Below are positions 18,863 through 27,277 of a stretch of DNA of 64,000 nt, in pieces. The translations under genes and the position numbers were made by a program. This stretch comes from an uncultured Alphaproteobacteria bacterium (GTDB taxonomy: Bacteria; Pseudomonadota; Alphaproteobacteria; Rs-D84), in the NCBI GenBank assembly GCA_949878575.1, contig CATLAX010000002.1, positions 129,378 through 193,377 on the forward strand, written 5' to 3'. Within the stretch, counting starts at the first letter, position 1, and every line of letters starts with the position of its first letter. Under the pieces are notes generated by a model that had not been told where the DNA came from, did no database searches, and was given only the letters and a program-made list of their open reading frames with translations.

Positions 18863-19576
18863 ATGTTGAACGTCAAAGCCAGCACGGTTGCACAAAAACT
18901 GTTAAATCTTTATCGCCAGGAACACGTCATATTCGGCGGCTGGGCCGCAGTGAACAAGGTGTTCATGGCAGAGGCCACCCCGGATGTAATCGCCGCGTTG
19001 CGCGAACTGCCGACGGGGCGCAGCTTGGTCAAACATATTGAAAACCTGCAAAACGGGACGACAGCAATGGATTCCATTGAACAGGATTTGCTGCCGTATG
19101 GTGGCGCAATGAACCAAAGCATTGCCACACAGCCCATGGCCCCGGACCAGTGGCGCGATCTGGAATCCGTTATGAACGAATTTACCCCCGATCAGGCCGG
19201 ATTAGACCGTCTGGAAGAATCACCGGTCGTAAAAAAATTCGGCCCCGAATGGATTACCGGCGTGCGCGCGGCACTGGCCGAACGGCCTGATTTGCAAAGC
19301 AAATGGGATGTCGTCGCCCAAACGTACCGCGCATACCGCATGTGGAACAGCGCAATGGAAATTTTAAACACGCCTATTTCCGACCGTGTCCGCGCCCAGT
19401 TACAGGTTGACATGCCGGAATATGAAACATACCTGCCAATGTTTGGAACGGCCGGCGACGAACTGCTGGGCAAACTGCGAACATTTCTTAGCAGTGTAAA
19501 GACCGCATCCGCTCAAACAGAAGACACGTCACCCGTTGCCGCGGCCCCAGCCCCGTCATCGTCAGACGTACGATAA
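18863..19576 (+). CDS. Unknown protein downstream of the XRE regulator
   Basis: 237 residues from the ATG at 18863, with AGGGGGG 7 nt upstream. Mostly helical, acidic, no signal peptide or membrane segment, with a low-complexity Ala/Pro/Ser tail. I recognise no family. It is 31 bp from the XRE gene and probably in the same transcript. Its final 60 bp are antisense to the ragged end of the terminase ATPase half, so the last residues may have been shaped by the rearrangement that joined the two sequences. Confidence 0.65.
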   Translation: MLNVKASTVAQKLLNLYRQEHVIFGGWAAVNKVFMAEATPDVIAALRELPTGRSLVKHIENLQNGTTAMDSIEQDLLPYGGAMNQSIATQPMAPDQWRDLESVMNEFTPDQAGLDRLEESPVVKKFGPEWITGVRAALAERPDLQSKWDVVAQTYRAYRMWNSAMEILNTPISDRVRAQLQVDMPEYETYLPMFGTAGDELLGKLRTFLSSVKTASAQTEDTSPVAAAPAPSSSDVR

Positions 19577-20157
19577 ATAGTATCTATCGCATGCGGTGTT
19601 CCGATATATATCATTGTTCCGGACGGCGATAAAATAAAATCCAGTTCGCGCAGACGTTCACGCAGTTCCATGCGCTTGCGCACGGTGTTGCTGGTATTTG
19701 GAACCTCTACATCATCGCATATTATCAAATCTGCACGCATTCCGGTTATATTGCCATACAGGCCCTGGCATATCACGGACGGTTCGCGTATTCCTATCGG
19801 GCGGTTTACGGTTATACGCCCGGACGCCCATTCTTTTTTGTTTGAGGGCACCAATGAACTACATCGCGGATGATTTTCCAGTATGTGGCGGATATGCGCC
19901 ACCATACGCCCGGACAATGTTGTTTCCGCCGACAAAATCAGTATTCTGGTCTGGGGCCGCATTGTCAAAACACATGCGGCAAACACCCCCAGAACCGTTG
20001 ACTTTCCCGAATGCCGAAACGCCATTAACAGGCCCCGCCTGGGTTCCTGTTCCCAAACGTTCACCAAAAAGCGCATTATTTCACGATGATGACGCGGTGT
20101 TGAACATCCGACAATATTGTTCCATTCGTCCATAAACTGATAAAATTCCGTAATCAT
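19513..20157 (-). CDS. Terminase large subunit, N-terminal ATPase half (split gene)
   Basis: Packaging ATPase domain: AFRHSGKSTVLGVFA (P-loop, near residue 45), ILILSAETTLSGRM, Walker B ADLIICDDVEV, and GTMIYIGTPHAIDTIY (coupling motif). Homology stops after DTIY, about 19577; the remaining residues read through antisense of the neighbouring gene and are not terminase-like. Joining DTIY to KNFGISTPFLRGF of the half at 15359-16207 restores a continuous TerL. The gene is probably inactive unless the halves associate. Confidence 0.8.
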   Translation of the reverse strand: MITEFYQFMDEWNNIVGCSTPRHHREIMRFLVNVWEQEPRRGLLMAFRHSGKSTVLGVFAACVLTMRPQTRILILSAETTLSGRMVAHIRHILENHPRCSSLVPSNKKEWASGRITVNRPIGIREPSVICQGLYGNITGMRADLIICDDVEVPNTSNTVRKRMELRERLRELDFILSPSGTMIYIGTPHAIDTIYRTSDDDGAGAAATGDVSSV

Positions 20158-20181
20158 CTTTTATTTGTTTGGCGCAAAGTA

Positions 20182-20535
20182 TTAGCCGACCAGGTCATCA
20201 AACCTGGACAACAGTGATTTGACTATGTTCGGTTTTTTGGCATGCGCCTTTTTTAGCTTTTCAAGATTGCTGCGGCGCTTGTCAAGATACGGCTGCTCTG
20301 TTTCCTCCTGCAAACGTTTCAAAACCGCCTCTTCGGTCATGCCGCGCCCCGCCCCGGACATTCCGGACGCACCATATTTGGCGCGCTGAGATGCCAACGC
20401 TTTTTTTACCAGATTATTTTTTGCCTGTTCATCGGCCGCCATCTGTTCCAAAATCTGTTTGCGTTCGCTTTTGGCTTCTTTTTTTGCTTTTTTGTAGTCT
20501 AAAATTTCCGTTACATCAGATACTACCTGTCCCAT
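20182..20535 (-). CDS. Phage-module lysine-rich helical protein
   Basis: 117 residues, very rich in Lys, Glu and Ala, predicted mostly alpha-helical (EILDYKKAKKEAKSERKQI, then GASGMSGAGRGMTEEAVLKR). Charged, no membrane segment. It lies between the tail nozzle and terminase genes, with an AAGGAG before the start. Similar small proteins occur at this position in alphaproteobacterial podophages but no function is known to me. Confidence 0.65.
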   Translation of the reverse strand: MGQVVSDVTEILDYKKAKKEAKSERKQILEQMAADEQAKNNLVKKALASQRAKYGASGMSGAGRGMTEEAVLKRLQEETEQPYLDKRRSNLEKLKKAHAKKPNIVKSLLSRFDDLVG

Positions 20536-20552
20536 TTTTTACTCCTTATAAA

Positions 20553-22268
20553 TTAAATGGAATACCATCCGTCAACTGTTACCGACAATACGGTCACCGG
20601 CAGTGGCTCATCACCATGCAGGCGCCAAATGGGCGCCATGGTGTCATTATGCGTCCCCAGTATGTTTATACCGACATCACCGCTATACCCCGTGGAACCG
20701 GTGGCATAGCTTGCATTTGGCAACGTTACACGCATGCCGTTTACAAACAAAGACTTGGTATCCAAAACGCGCGCCGATATTTTGCGCACCCTTATTTTCC
20801 GGGGGTTATGGCCGCCCGTCCGCAGTGGCAGCGCCGCCGCGGAAAAAGAGAAGGCATACTGGCCGGCGTCAACATTTGTGGCGCGTGAAAACTTTTCCAA
20901 AAAGAATGTTGCGCCGCGCTGAACCACCACATGTGTTTCGCCGCCGATAACCGCAACAGACTTGAATTTACCCTGAGTCTTGTACGTGCACCACGCGGAT
21001 ATTCCCAGTGCCGAATTTTTGTTTAACACCGCCATATCACCCGATGCCATGACAACAAACAGCTGATGCGCGTCACCGTTATAGGCGATATCCACCGGAT
21101 CGTTCATCAGACTTTTGGCCAACGCACACAAATCTTTTGCGTTATATGTCTGGCTAAGCTCGTCCAGGGTCAATTCACGAATATCCTTTTTGGTCGCGGA
21201 TATGAAAACCGTTGCACCTTCAACCTTTTGCGGCGGCAGATAACGCGACGCGACGCTGCCGACGGATGTATGCTGCTTAATATCCACAACAGACGGCGTC
21301 AACGGCTTGCTGGAAATCGCCCATTCGCCCACAGACGTTAAAATCTGCAGGTTATCACTGCTGACAACGGTGCATATCTGCTGGCGTTGCTGCGACAAAA
21401 GGGTGATAAATATCGCCTCGTCATCCAGACCGGTGCCGACATTAAAATTATTATGACGACCAACCTGTGACATCCATACGCCCGCCGGCCAGTCGCGCGA
21501 ACCGCCGAACACCAGCCTGTCCTGATGAAAAGATATGCTGCACGGCCATCCGCGGGTTTTACTAAACACGGCCTCGCGCCAATCGTATACAGGGCCCGAC
21601 GGCAACGTATACGGTCCGTTTGTATATGCGGTGACAACCGTCGGACTTACATAGTTGGTCACGACCCACTGCCGCCCCAACAGATACACTCGCTCGTTCA
21701 CGTTGTCCTGTTTCCAAAAAGACTTGTCCGTGGTAAATGTCGCATAGTTATTACCGGCGGAATGCGCGCTGACAGTTATCTTTATATCCGCCGCATCGTC
21801 AAATTTCATAAACGGAATGTTTACTGTCATATCCGAATCATTTCGTGAAAAACCGAACGGTGACAGTGTAAATGTTGTTCCTGTTTTCTTTAAAACACGC
21901 GGCTGATAATCCGGATGAACAAATATCATCGTTCCAAACCGCTGGGCGTACTGCAGGCAATGCGCCACACCTGCCCCCCACGGGGTCAGCAGGTCACGAA
22001 CCAGCGCCCCGTTTGAATATATCAACAGATGCCCGTCCGTCAGCGCCAACAGATACTCCTCTGTTTCCGATACCGAAAAAGGTATCAGACGCGCATCGGA
22101 ACGAAGCGTTGCAACCGACGCCAGCCCGCACCGACGCGTCAAACCGCCGCCCGCAATCACATCCATGTTTTCAAGCAGGCTAAGCCCGTTAATATTGTCA
22201 CGTGCAAAAAACTCTGAATCAACCTGTCCGTCGGCAAAAGAATTTTGTGTTTTCATAAAATCTGCCAT
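20553..22268 (-). CDS. Phage tail nozzle / tail tubular protein B-like
   Basis: 571 residues from the ATG at 22268 (GGGAGG upstream). The N-terminus has the family signature NSFADGQVDSEFFARDN and LLENMDVIAGGGLTRRCGL, seen in podovirus nozzle proteins; the rest is beta-rich with WMSQVGRHNNFNVGTG and a GEWAISSKPLTPSV segment common in this class. It should form the distal tail tube through which DNA leaves the particle. It overlaps neither neighbour and follows the adaptor gene by 18 bp, in the expected order. Confidence 0.82.
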   Translation of the reverse strand: MADFMKTQNSFADGQVDSEFFARDNINGLSLLENMDVIAGGGLTRRCGLASVATLRSDARLIPFSVSETEEYLLALTDGHLLIYSNGALVRDLLTPWGAGVAHCLQYAQRFGTMIFVHPDYQPRVLKKTGTTFTLSPFGFSRNDSDMTVNIPFMKFDDAADIKITVSAHSAGNNYATFTTDKSFWKQDNVNERVYLLGRQWVVTNYVSPTVVTAYTNGPYTLPSGPVYDWREAVFSKTRGWPCSISFHQDRLVFGGSRDWPAGVWMSQVGRHNNFNVGTGLDDEAIFITLLSQQRQQICTVVSSDNLQILTSVGEWAISSKPLTPSVVDIKQHTSVGSVASRYLPPQKVEGATVFISATKKDIRELTLDELSQTYNAKDLCALAKSLMNDPVDIAYNGDAHQLFVVMASGDMAVLNKNSALGISAWCTYKTQGKFKSVAVIGGETHVVVQRGATFFLEKFSRATNVDAGQYAFSFSAAALPLRTGGHNPRKIRVRKISARVLDTKSLFVNGMRVTLPNASYATGSTGYSGDVGINILGTHNDTMAPIWRLHGDEPLPVTVLSVTVDGWYSI

Positions 22269-22286
22269 TTAATGCCTCCCGCTTTG

Positions 22287-22805
22287 TTAAAAACGCGTAC
22301 TGATTAAAGAAAAACCTTTGATTGCGTCAGGCTCGGACGTGGTGCTGTCTATGAACTTGGCAGACTGCAGCTCCGTTTCATACAGCGCGGCCAGCATTCT
22401 AAACACCGTCTGCTGGCCGGACAGCGGAATACAGAATTCCATCGCCAGACGCGTCGCCGCCAGCGATGCAAAATACCCCGGAAAAGATTCCGGCCCGACA
22501 CGCCCCAGCCCAACGATTGTCATTGTATCGCCGGGCGCGCCGATTCTGTCGCCGCGTATGTGACCGCCACTGTCAATAATGCGCAGACAGTCCACAGGAA
22601 TTAAAAAATCACCGTCGTCGTTTTTCGTCAGCGTAAAACGACGACACGCAAACCGCCACACATGCATTGCCAACAGCGCGTCTATTACCGGGTCAAACAG
22701 CGTGCGCGACAGCTGTGCCGCGACCGTGTCTTCTTCCAGCGACTGAATGGGCGCCTCGCCCAGTTTAAGTAATGCCATAGAGCATAAATCTATTTTCGTA
22801 AGCAT
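22287..22805 (-). CDS. Phage tail adaptor (tail tubular protein A-like)
   Basis: 172 residues from the ATG at 22805, preferred because AAAGGGG lies 6 nt upstream and LTKIDLCSMALLKLGEAPI is the family's usual start. A helical N-terminal half with ALLAMHVWRFACRR and a C-terminal helix bundle (FASLAATRLAMEFCIPL) match T7 gp11-like and GTA-like head-completion adaptors that join portal to nozzle. Its position between capsid and nozzle genes supports this. Confidence 0.8.
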   Translation of the reverse strand: MLTKIDLCSMALLKLGEAPIQSLEEDTVAAQLSRTLFDPVIDALLAMHVWRFACRRFTLTKNDDGDFLIPVDCLRIIDSGGHIRGDRIGAPGDTMTIVGLGRVGPESFPGYFASLAATRLAMEFCIPLSGQQTVFRMLAALYETELQSAKFIDSTTSEPDAIKGFSLISTRF

Positions 22806-22865
22806 AAACGCCCCTTTGTTTGTCATAAAAAACCGGCCGGCGTTTGCCGGCCGGATATGTTATTG

Positions 22866-23096
22866 TTAAGCCAGTGCGGCCAACGTGATTTTACCGTCCG
22901 TCACGCCAATCTTTTTTATCGTCGTATTGTCAGACGCGTTAATAATGATTACATCACCGACATTCATCAGTGTCTTTACACTGTCAAAATATCCGGCAGC
23001 GGTAATAACATTATTTTTTTCATTCGCCGCATAATGCCACAACGTAAAACCGTTTGCATACGCAATCACGGACAGGTTTTTATTTTGAAACGCCAT
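22866..23096 (-). CDS. Small capsid-associated phage protein
   Basis: 76 residues, beginning MAFQNKNLSVIAYANGFTLW, with GYFDSVKTLMNVGDVIIIN. This pattern recurs in proteins encoded immediately after podovirus major capsid genes; a decoration or head-fibre role is plausible but not shown. Beta-rich, no membrane segment. It lies 27 bp after the capsid gene. Confidence 0.7.
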   Translation of the reverse strand: MAFQNKNLSVIAYANGFTLWHYAANEKNNVITAAGYFDSVKTLMNVGDVIIINASDNTTIKKIGVTDGKITLAALA

Positions 23097-23123
23097 TTCT
23101 TTATCCTTTGGTTCTTTGTTGTA

Positions 23124-23975
23124 TTACTGCTGCGGTGTTGCAGGCTGAGTCTCGGTCTGGACGGCTTCGCTGCACTTTAAGCGAACAATACCGCTGTCCT
23201 CTATCAGGCAGGCGCCCTGCGACATGCTGTTGCTGATAAAGTGCGCGGCGCGTTCGCCATGCCATGAAATGTCTGTCTTGACCTCTTGGCCGCATGCATG
23301 ACCGATACAGGACGCGTGGTAAACAAAGCAGTCGCGATTTGTTCCCGTCACCGGCAAACCGTTGTGCAGCACCCACGTAATACCCAGCCATTTGCGGGCC
23401 TCGGCCCCGGCGGTCAGCGGTGTGTCACCTACATAATCCGCGGAAATAAATTCTTCCAACGACAGCAGTTCGTTCCACTGATGCACACCCACAACCGCAA
23501 AGCGGCGGCCGTCATCCGGCACATCCTTTGAATTAAGAGCCTCCAACGCGGACAGAATCAATTCTTTGCTTAACCCCTTGGAATAATCGCCAACGGACGA
23601 CGACGCCTGTTTCATTGCGTCAATAATCAGCTCGTCTGTCTTGCGCCCCAGTGCATACGCACCGGCAGATGCAACGACACGGCGCTCATCAACATTTGTT
23701 TTCAATTCATCCAACGCGTCAACCCAGTCGCCCGCATAGTAATCCTGCAACAGGCATTCAACCGGTTCATGATTCAAATTCATAACCGGAACAATGCCGT
23801 GACGTGATTTGGTGCTGGCGGTGCCGCGGCCTATTTTCTGGAATGTAGTGGACGCCCCCACAACACCCGTTTTACTGCGAACGGTTGCACGCAGTTTTGT
23901 GCCCATCTGCTGGTATGCCAAATGGACATCAGCTTCAAATTGTTTTACGAAGACTTGATCTACGGAAACTGACAT
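23124..23975 (-). CDS. Phage major capsid protein
   Basis: 283 residues. VSVDQVFVKQFEADVHLAYQ at the N-terminus, HGIVPVMNLNHEPVECLLQDY and DWVDALDELKTN in the E-loop and P-domain region, and RFAVVGVHQWNELLS in the A-domain fit the HK97-fold capsid proteins of this podovirus group. It builds the icosahedral head. Position after the scaffold gene is normal. The leader contains a GTGCGCA/TGCGCAC hairpin with a T-run directly before the ribosome-binding site, which could attenuate expression. Confidence 0.85.
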   Translation of the reverse strand: MSVSVDQVFVKQFEADVHLAYQQMGTKLRATVRSKTGVVGASTTFQKIGRGTASTKSRHGIVPVMNLNHEPVECLLQDYYAGDWVDALDELKTNVDERRVVASAGAYALGRKTDELIIDAMKQASSSVGDYSKGLSKELILSALEALNSKDVPDDGRRFAVVGVHQWNELLSLEEFISADYVGDTPLTAGAEARKWLGITWVLHNGLPVTGTNRDCFVYHASCIGHACGQEVKTDISWHGERAAHFISNSMSQGACLIEDSGIVRLKCSEAVQTETQPATPQQ

Positions 23976-24005
23976 AAAATTATTCCTCTTGTTGTTTCAA
24001 TAAAA

Positions 24006-24027
24006 AAGTGCGCAAAAAAATGCGCAC
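24006..24027 (-). terminator. Hairpin with T-run in the capsid leader
   Basis: GTGCGCA and TGCGCAC pair around a T/A-rich loop, followed on the minus strand by a T-run about 20 nt before the capsid Shine-Dalgarno. It may be a leaky terminator or a stability hairpin controlling capsid levels relative to upstream genes. Confidence 0.5.
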
Positions 24028-24167
24028 CGACACTGTACTTTTATTCATTCGGTTCTGCATATGAATGCGCCGATGAATAAAACATGCGGGTCCCGTTCGG
24101 GATTATCCATGCATATATTTAGTCGGACGTTTTTATAAAAAACCAATCCGACTGAATGCATGCATAA

Positions 24168-24217
24168 AAAAACCGGCATCATGCCGGATAAAAAATTCCC
24201 CGCATGCGCGGGGAAAT
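24168..24217 (-). terminator. Tandem terminators after the H1-like gene
   Basis: Two perfect hairpins, one with stem CCGGCAT/ATGCCGG and one with TTCCCCGC/GCGGGGAA, lie next to each other after the H1-like stop; the first transcribed (GCGGGG) is followed by T-rich sequence. They separate this gene from the capsid gene downstream. Confidence 0.65.
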
Positions 24218-24220
24218 AAA

Positions 24221-24580
24221 TTATTTTTTCTTAGCAGCCGTTTTTTTGCAACATGCTTTCTTTGCAGCCGGTTTCGCCGCTACTTTCTTTGCAACAGGCT
24301 TTTTCACCGCTACTTTTTTCGCAGCCGGTTTTGCCGCTACTTTTTTCGCAGCCGGTTTCGCCGCAACTTTTTTCGCAGCCGGCTTTGCCGCTACTTTTTT
24401 CGCAGCCGGTTTTGCCGCTACTTTTTTCGCCGCCGGTTTTGCCGCCACTTTCTTTGCAGCCGGTTTCGCCGCTACTTTTTTCGCAGCCGGTTTCGCCGCT
24501 ACTTTCTTTGCAGCCGGCTTTGCCGCGGGTTTCGCAGCAGGTTTTGCCGCCGCTTTCTTTTTCAATGAAAATAATGCCAT
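24221..24580 (-). CDS. Histone H1-like Lys/Ala/Pro repeat protein
   Basis: 119 residues from the ATG at 24580, chosen because AAAGGAG lies 8 nt upstream and it opens MALFSLKKKAAAKPAAK. The body is about nine tandem 9-residue units of the type KPAAKKVAA, resembling histone H1 C-terminal tails and bacterial H1-like proteins that bind and condense DNA without sequence specificity; it ends with a cluster of Lys and two Cys. It lies between scaffold and capsid genes but has its own terminators. It could be a host nucleoid protein inserted here or an internal virion DNA-condensing protein. The repeats make copy number prone to slippage. Confidence 0.8.
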   Translation of the reverse strand: MALFSLKKKAAAKPAAKPAAKPAAKKVAAKPAAKKVAAKPAAKKVAAKPAAKKVAAKPAAKKVAAKPAAKKVAAKPAAKKVAAKPAAKKVAVKKPVAKKVAAKPAAKKACCKKTAAKKK

Positions 24581-24683
24581 TCGTCTCTCCTTTATATTTT
24601 TTGGATAGAACAAATTTTTTTGTTCTTAATTTATATTTTATATGAAACTCAAAAATTAGTAAAGAAGAAAGTAACAATTTTTT

Positions 24684-25340
24684 CTATGAATACAACTTTT
24701 TAAACCCGTTTTCTATTTTTCTAACATACTCAGGATCAGCATCACGCCAATATTTTGGATCGCGCATCATGCGTCTCAAATCAGCATCAGAAAAATTTTC
24801 AACAGAATTTTTTTCCGTTCTGACATCCGGTTCCATTGACTGCATCATTCTGTACAGCCCTTGAATTCCGCGGGATGTAGAACACAGTGCATCAAACGCA
24901 TCCGCCGGCAAAAAGCGCGTACCGAAATCATTTATTGCACGCATTGCGTCCATCATTTTTTCCGTGGAACCAAAAAATTTTTTTAGTTCTTCACATTCGC
25001 GAGCCTCGTTCTGCATTCCGAACAAATCCGACAACACCGGCGATAAAAATTCTTCCGCCATCTGATAAATCTTTTCAACCTGCGTCGTTGTCAGACCTAT
25101 TTCATGAAAACGTTCGCGAACATTTTCATCGTCAAACATCGCACAAACCGGATATTCCGCCGCACTGTCCGGCACACCGATTGCATGATTGAATTTTGTT
25201 TTTACATCGTCATCCGAATCTGCAGACGGCACACTTACCATCGTGCCAATTTTCTTTTCAAGTTCTGTATAAGATTTCAACAGAGCTTCTGAATTAATCG
25301 TGCCGTCCTTGTTTAAAAATTTTTCCGGAACATTACTCAT
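24684..25340 (-). CDS. Phage capsid scaffold (assembly) protein
   Basis: 218 residues from the ATG at 25340 (AAAGGAAAAG upstream). Acidic and helical, with LNKDGTINSEALLKSYTELE at the N-terminus and the C-terminal signature DLRRMMRDPKYWRDADPEYV, typical of podovirus scaffold proteins that template procapsid assembly and are then lost. The start overlaps the holin-like stop, so they are coupled. Location before the capsid gene is as expected. Confidence 0.8.
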   Translation of the reverse strand: MSNVPEKFLNKDGTINSEALLKSYTELEKKIGTMVSVPSADSDDDVKTKFNHAIGVPDSAAEYPVCAMFDDENVRERFHEIGLTTTQVEKIYQMAEEFLSPVLSDLFGMQNEARECEELKKFFGSTEKMMDAMRAINDFGTRFLPADAFDALCSTSRGIQGLYRMMQSMEPDVRTEKNSVENFSDADLRRMMRDPKYWRDADPEYVRKIENGFKKLYS

Positions 25341-25551
25341 TTTCTTTTCCTTTTGTTTTGCTTGATTTACGCAAGAAATAAATTCCACCCAAAGTAAAAA
25401 TCGCCTGCAACATTGCAAAGACATCACTGTCGCCGACCAGATACGCCGCCACGGCTGACAATATTCCGACCCCGGACATTATTTGTGTACGCCGGTCTGC
25501 AAAAAATCCGCCGCGAATTATTTTTTTCGTAACAATTCTATAATCAGACAT
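25333..25551 (-). CDS. Holin-like small membrane protein
   Basis: 72 residues from the ATG at 25551. Two hydrophobic segments, about 24-41 (QIMSGVGILSAVAAYLVG) and 45-60 (VFAMLQAIFTLGGIYF), are flanked by basic residues, with a charged C-terminal tail (KSSKTKGKENE). Size and topology suit a phage holin that opens the inner membrane for the endolysin, whose gene overlaps its start by 8 nt. No specific holin family is recognised. Confidence 0.65.
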   Translation of the reverse strand: MSDYRIVTKKIIRGGFFADRRTQIMSGVGILSAVAAYLVGDSDVFAMLQAIFTLGGIYFLRKSSKTKGKENE

Positions 25552-25954
25552 AAAACAACATTCCCCCATGTTCGGCGATATAACCCAGCGACGTGGCCCA
25601 GCACGGTATTTCACCATCATGATGGAAACGTGTCGCCCCGTTGCACCAATCGCCCAGAGAACCGTTTAACATTTTTTGCACAACGCGCAGGCACATTTGA
25701 AAACCGGCGTCGTTTGCCGGCACACGCCAACGAAAATGATACGGCGACGCACTGTCACGCGATGTAAACATTTCCATATTTCGCACAATATCAACCGGCG
25801 CCGCCCCTGCGGCAACAGCCGCATTTTTTATCATTGACGCCAGCGCCTCTACCGCGACCAGGGATGATGCCCCTGTTTCCGCATATATTGTACGCGCAAT
25901 TTCGTATCTGTCTTTGCGAGATAAATCCGGATTTGCAATCACACTCAGATGCAT
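25544..25954 (-). CDS. Endolysin, SleB-like cell wall hydrolase
   Basis: 136 residues from the ATG at 25954 (GGGGGG upstream; longer starts are possible). The segment ARTIYAETGASSLVAVEAL contains the conserved Glu of the SleB/CwlJ hydrolase family, and FHHDGEIPCWA is the usual C-terminal block. It should cleave host peptidoglycan at lysis. It lacks a signal peptide, consistent with holin-dependent release. It is the first gene of the phage operon in this window. Confidence 0.8.
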   Translation of the reverse strand: MHLSVIANPDLSRKDRYEIARTIYAETGASSLVAVEALASMIKNAAVAAGAAPVDIVRNMEMFTSRDSASPYHFRWRVPANDAGFQMCLRVVQKMLNGSLGDWCNGATRFHHDGEIPCWATSLGYIAEHGGMLFYV

Positions 25955-26106
25955 TTGGCCCCCCACGTTTGCATTGACATAAAAAAATCCGCGCATGATG
26001 CACGGATACAAAAAAACATAAAAAAATCCGCACGATGTGCAGACAAAATTTTTACTGTTTATGTTTTACACATTATCATAAACATCATAAAAAGTCAAGA
26101 TTTATT

Positions 26107-26793
26107 TTACAGCATTTGAATTTCATCACCATATCCCAAAATACGTTCCCCGTCATGCGACAGAATCACGGCGCCGTTTTCATCAATTCCCATCAGCTGC
26201 GCCGCAACCCCGCGATACATGACATTTTTGTTTAATCCGTCGGCCAACGCCATCCACCGCGTACGAACGTGCGAAAAATCCGCATCACGCCATTTGTCCA
26301 AATTCCGCATTACAGCCCCCAAAACGTCCATTGCATTCGCGCGGGAATATTTGTTAAGACGCGTTGTAGTATATGCGGCGGCAACCCTGGGGTTTGATGT
26401 TATGTTTACCCCGATGCCGACAATCACAAAGTCTTTAAGATATTCAATCAATATTCCGGATATTTTCCGGCCGTCAACCATTATGTCGTTTGGCCATTTT
26501 ATGCGCGCGTTCGCCCCAAAAGAAATCAAAGATTCCGCAACAGCAACCGCCGCCGCATAAGATATCCGCGCATCGCGCACGGGGGAATGAAAAATAAAAC
26601 TGACATACAAATTTCCGTGATGAGACACCCATGTGCGCCGGTACCGCCCGCGTCCCGCGCTTTGTGCGGCGGCAACAACCGCGGTATGATCCGATGCACC
26701 GTTGCGCGCAATCAGGTTTTGCGCATAAGTCTGCGTACTGGGTATCTTGCCAAAAAACAACAGTTTATAGTTTGCCAAGTCTGTAAATTCCAT
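26107..26793 (-). CDS. birA: Biotin-[acetyl-CoA-carboxylase] ligase
   Basis: About 229 residues; ATG at 26793 is the likely start, with another ATG two codons earlier. The catalytic loop GRGRYRRTW, the KWPNDIMVDGRKISGILIE block and the C-terminal SH3-like domain define BirA. It attaches biotin to the carrier protein of acetyl-CoA carboxylase. It lacks the N-terminal DNA-binding domain of E. coli BirA, so it is a class I ligase without repressor function. Its start overlaps the previous gene by about 29 bp. Confidence 0.93.
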   Translation of the reverse strand: MEFTDLANYKLLFFGKIPSTQTYAQNLIARNGASDHTAVVAAAQSAGRGRYRRTWVSHHGNLYVSFIFHSPVRDARISYAAAVAVAESLISFGANARIKWPNDIMVDGRKISGILIEYLKDFVIVGIGVNITSNPRVAAAYTTTRLNKYSRANAMDVLGAVMRNLDKWRDADFSHVRTRWMALADGLNKNVMYRGVAAQLMGIDENGAVILSHDGERILGYGDEIQML

Positions 26794-27202
26794 TGTCATT
26801 AATTATAAAATCCCGGCCGTATGCCCGCCGCAACTGATAGATGGCCGTGTCAACGGTATGTGTCGCGGCATCCGGCGAATAGCCCAGGGCTTTTTTTATC
26901 TCTGCCGCGCCCGTTCCACCGGTTTTATACAACAGCGTTACAATCTTTTCCTGCAGGCGGGGCAACACGACACCATTGCCCAAAACACGCTGAATTATCT
27001 GAGTATTGTCAACCGCGTTAAGTAAAATTGCCTTTAATTCAATCGGACTAATTTTTTCCGTCACCCCCAGGCAGTCAAAATTCACCACCATGGGCCCCGG
27101 CGCATCGGCCAGTACCGCACCCATTCCGCCCAGAATAGCGCGCCATGTGTTATCGGCGGTATATACGCAAATACCATTTAACATATATGTAAGATAATCC
27201 AT
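26765..27202 (-). CDS. Unknown protein with winged-helix-like C-terminus
   Basis: 145 residues from the ATG at 27202 (MDYLTYMLNGICVYTADNTW); in-frame ATGs at 27220 and 27235 would add up to 11 residues and no start has a convincing Shine-Dalgarno. The C-terminal 70 residues (KIVTLLYKTGGTGAAEIKKA, then VDTAIYQLRRAYGRDFIIND) have the pattern of the OmpR-type winged helix used by response regulators. The N-terminal part is unrecognised and no phospho-acceptor Asp is obvious. It overlaps birA and is probably co-transcribed with it. Confidence 0.65.
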   Translation of the reverse strand: MDYLTYMLNGICVYTADNTWRAILGGMGAVLADAPGPMVVNFDCLGVTEKISPIELKAILLNAVDNTQIIQRVLGNGVVLPRLQEKIVTLLYKTGGTGAAEIKKALGYSPDAATHTVDTAIYQLRRAYGRDFIINDNGIYRLGKL

Positions 27203-27277
27203 GGAAACGCGACTGTCCATAAAAAAAGCCGCCATGCGACTGCACAGCGGCCGTAGCGTCAGAACCTGTTTATTTCA

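Larger units (their letters stand above)
13627..26011 (-). mobile_element. Podovirus-type prophage or domesticated head/packaging module
   Basis: Minus-strand genes, in transcription order from the right: endolysin, holin-like, scaffold, H1-like, major capsid, small capsid-associated, tail adaptor, tail nozzle, small unknown, terminase N-half, then (after the opposite-strand dnaB block) terminase C-half, portal, Bbp19-like and a membrane/coiled-coil protein. No integrase, replication, lysogeny or tail-fibre gene is seen, and no flanking att repeat was found. This is a defective prophage or a domesticated particle cluster. Confidence 0.8.

Noticed and set aside
24240..24560. Tandem repeats as a CRISPR array
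   Set aside because: Units are contiguous coding repeats without unique spacers.
24231..24645. Two other open frames (one Ser/Gly/Cys-rich, one Leu/Pro-rich) through the H1-like repeats
   Set aside because: Tandem 27-bp repeats keep all frames open; only the KPAAK frame has an AAAGGAG and known composition.
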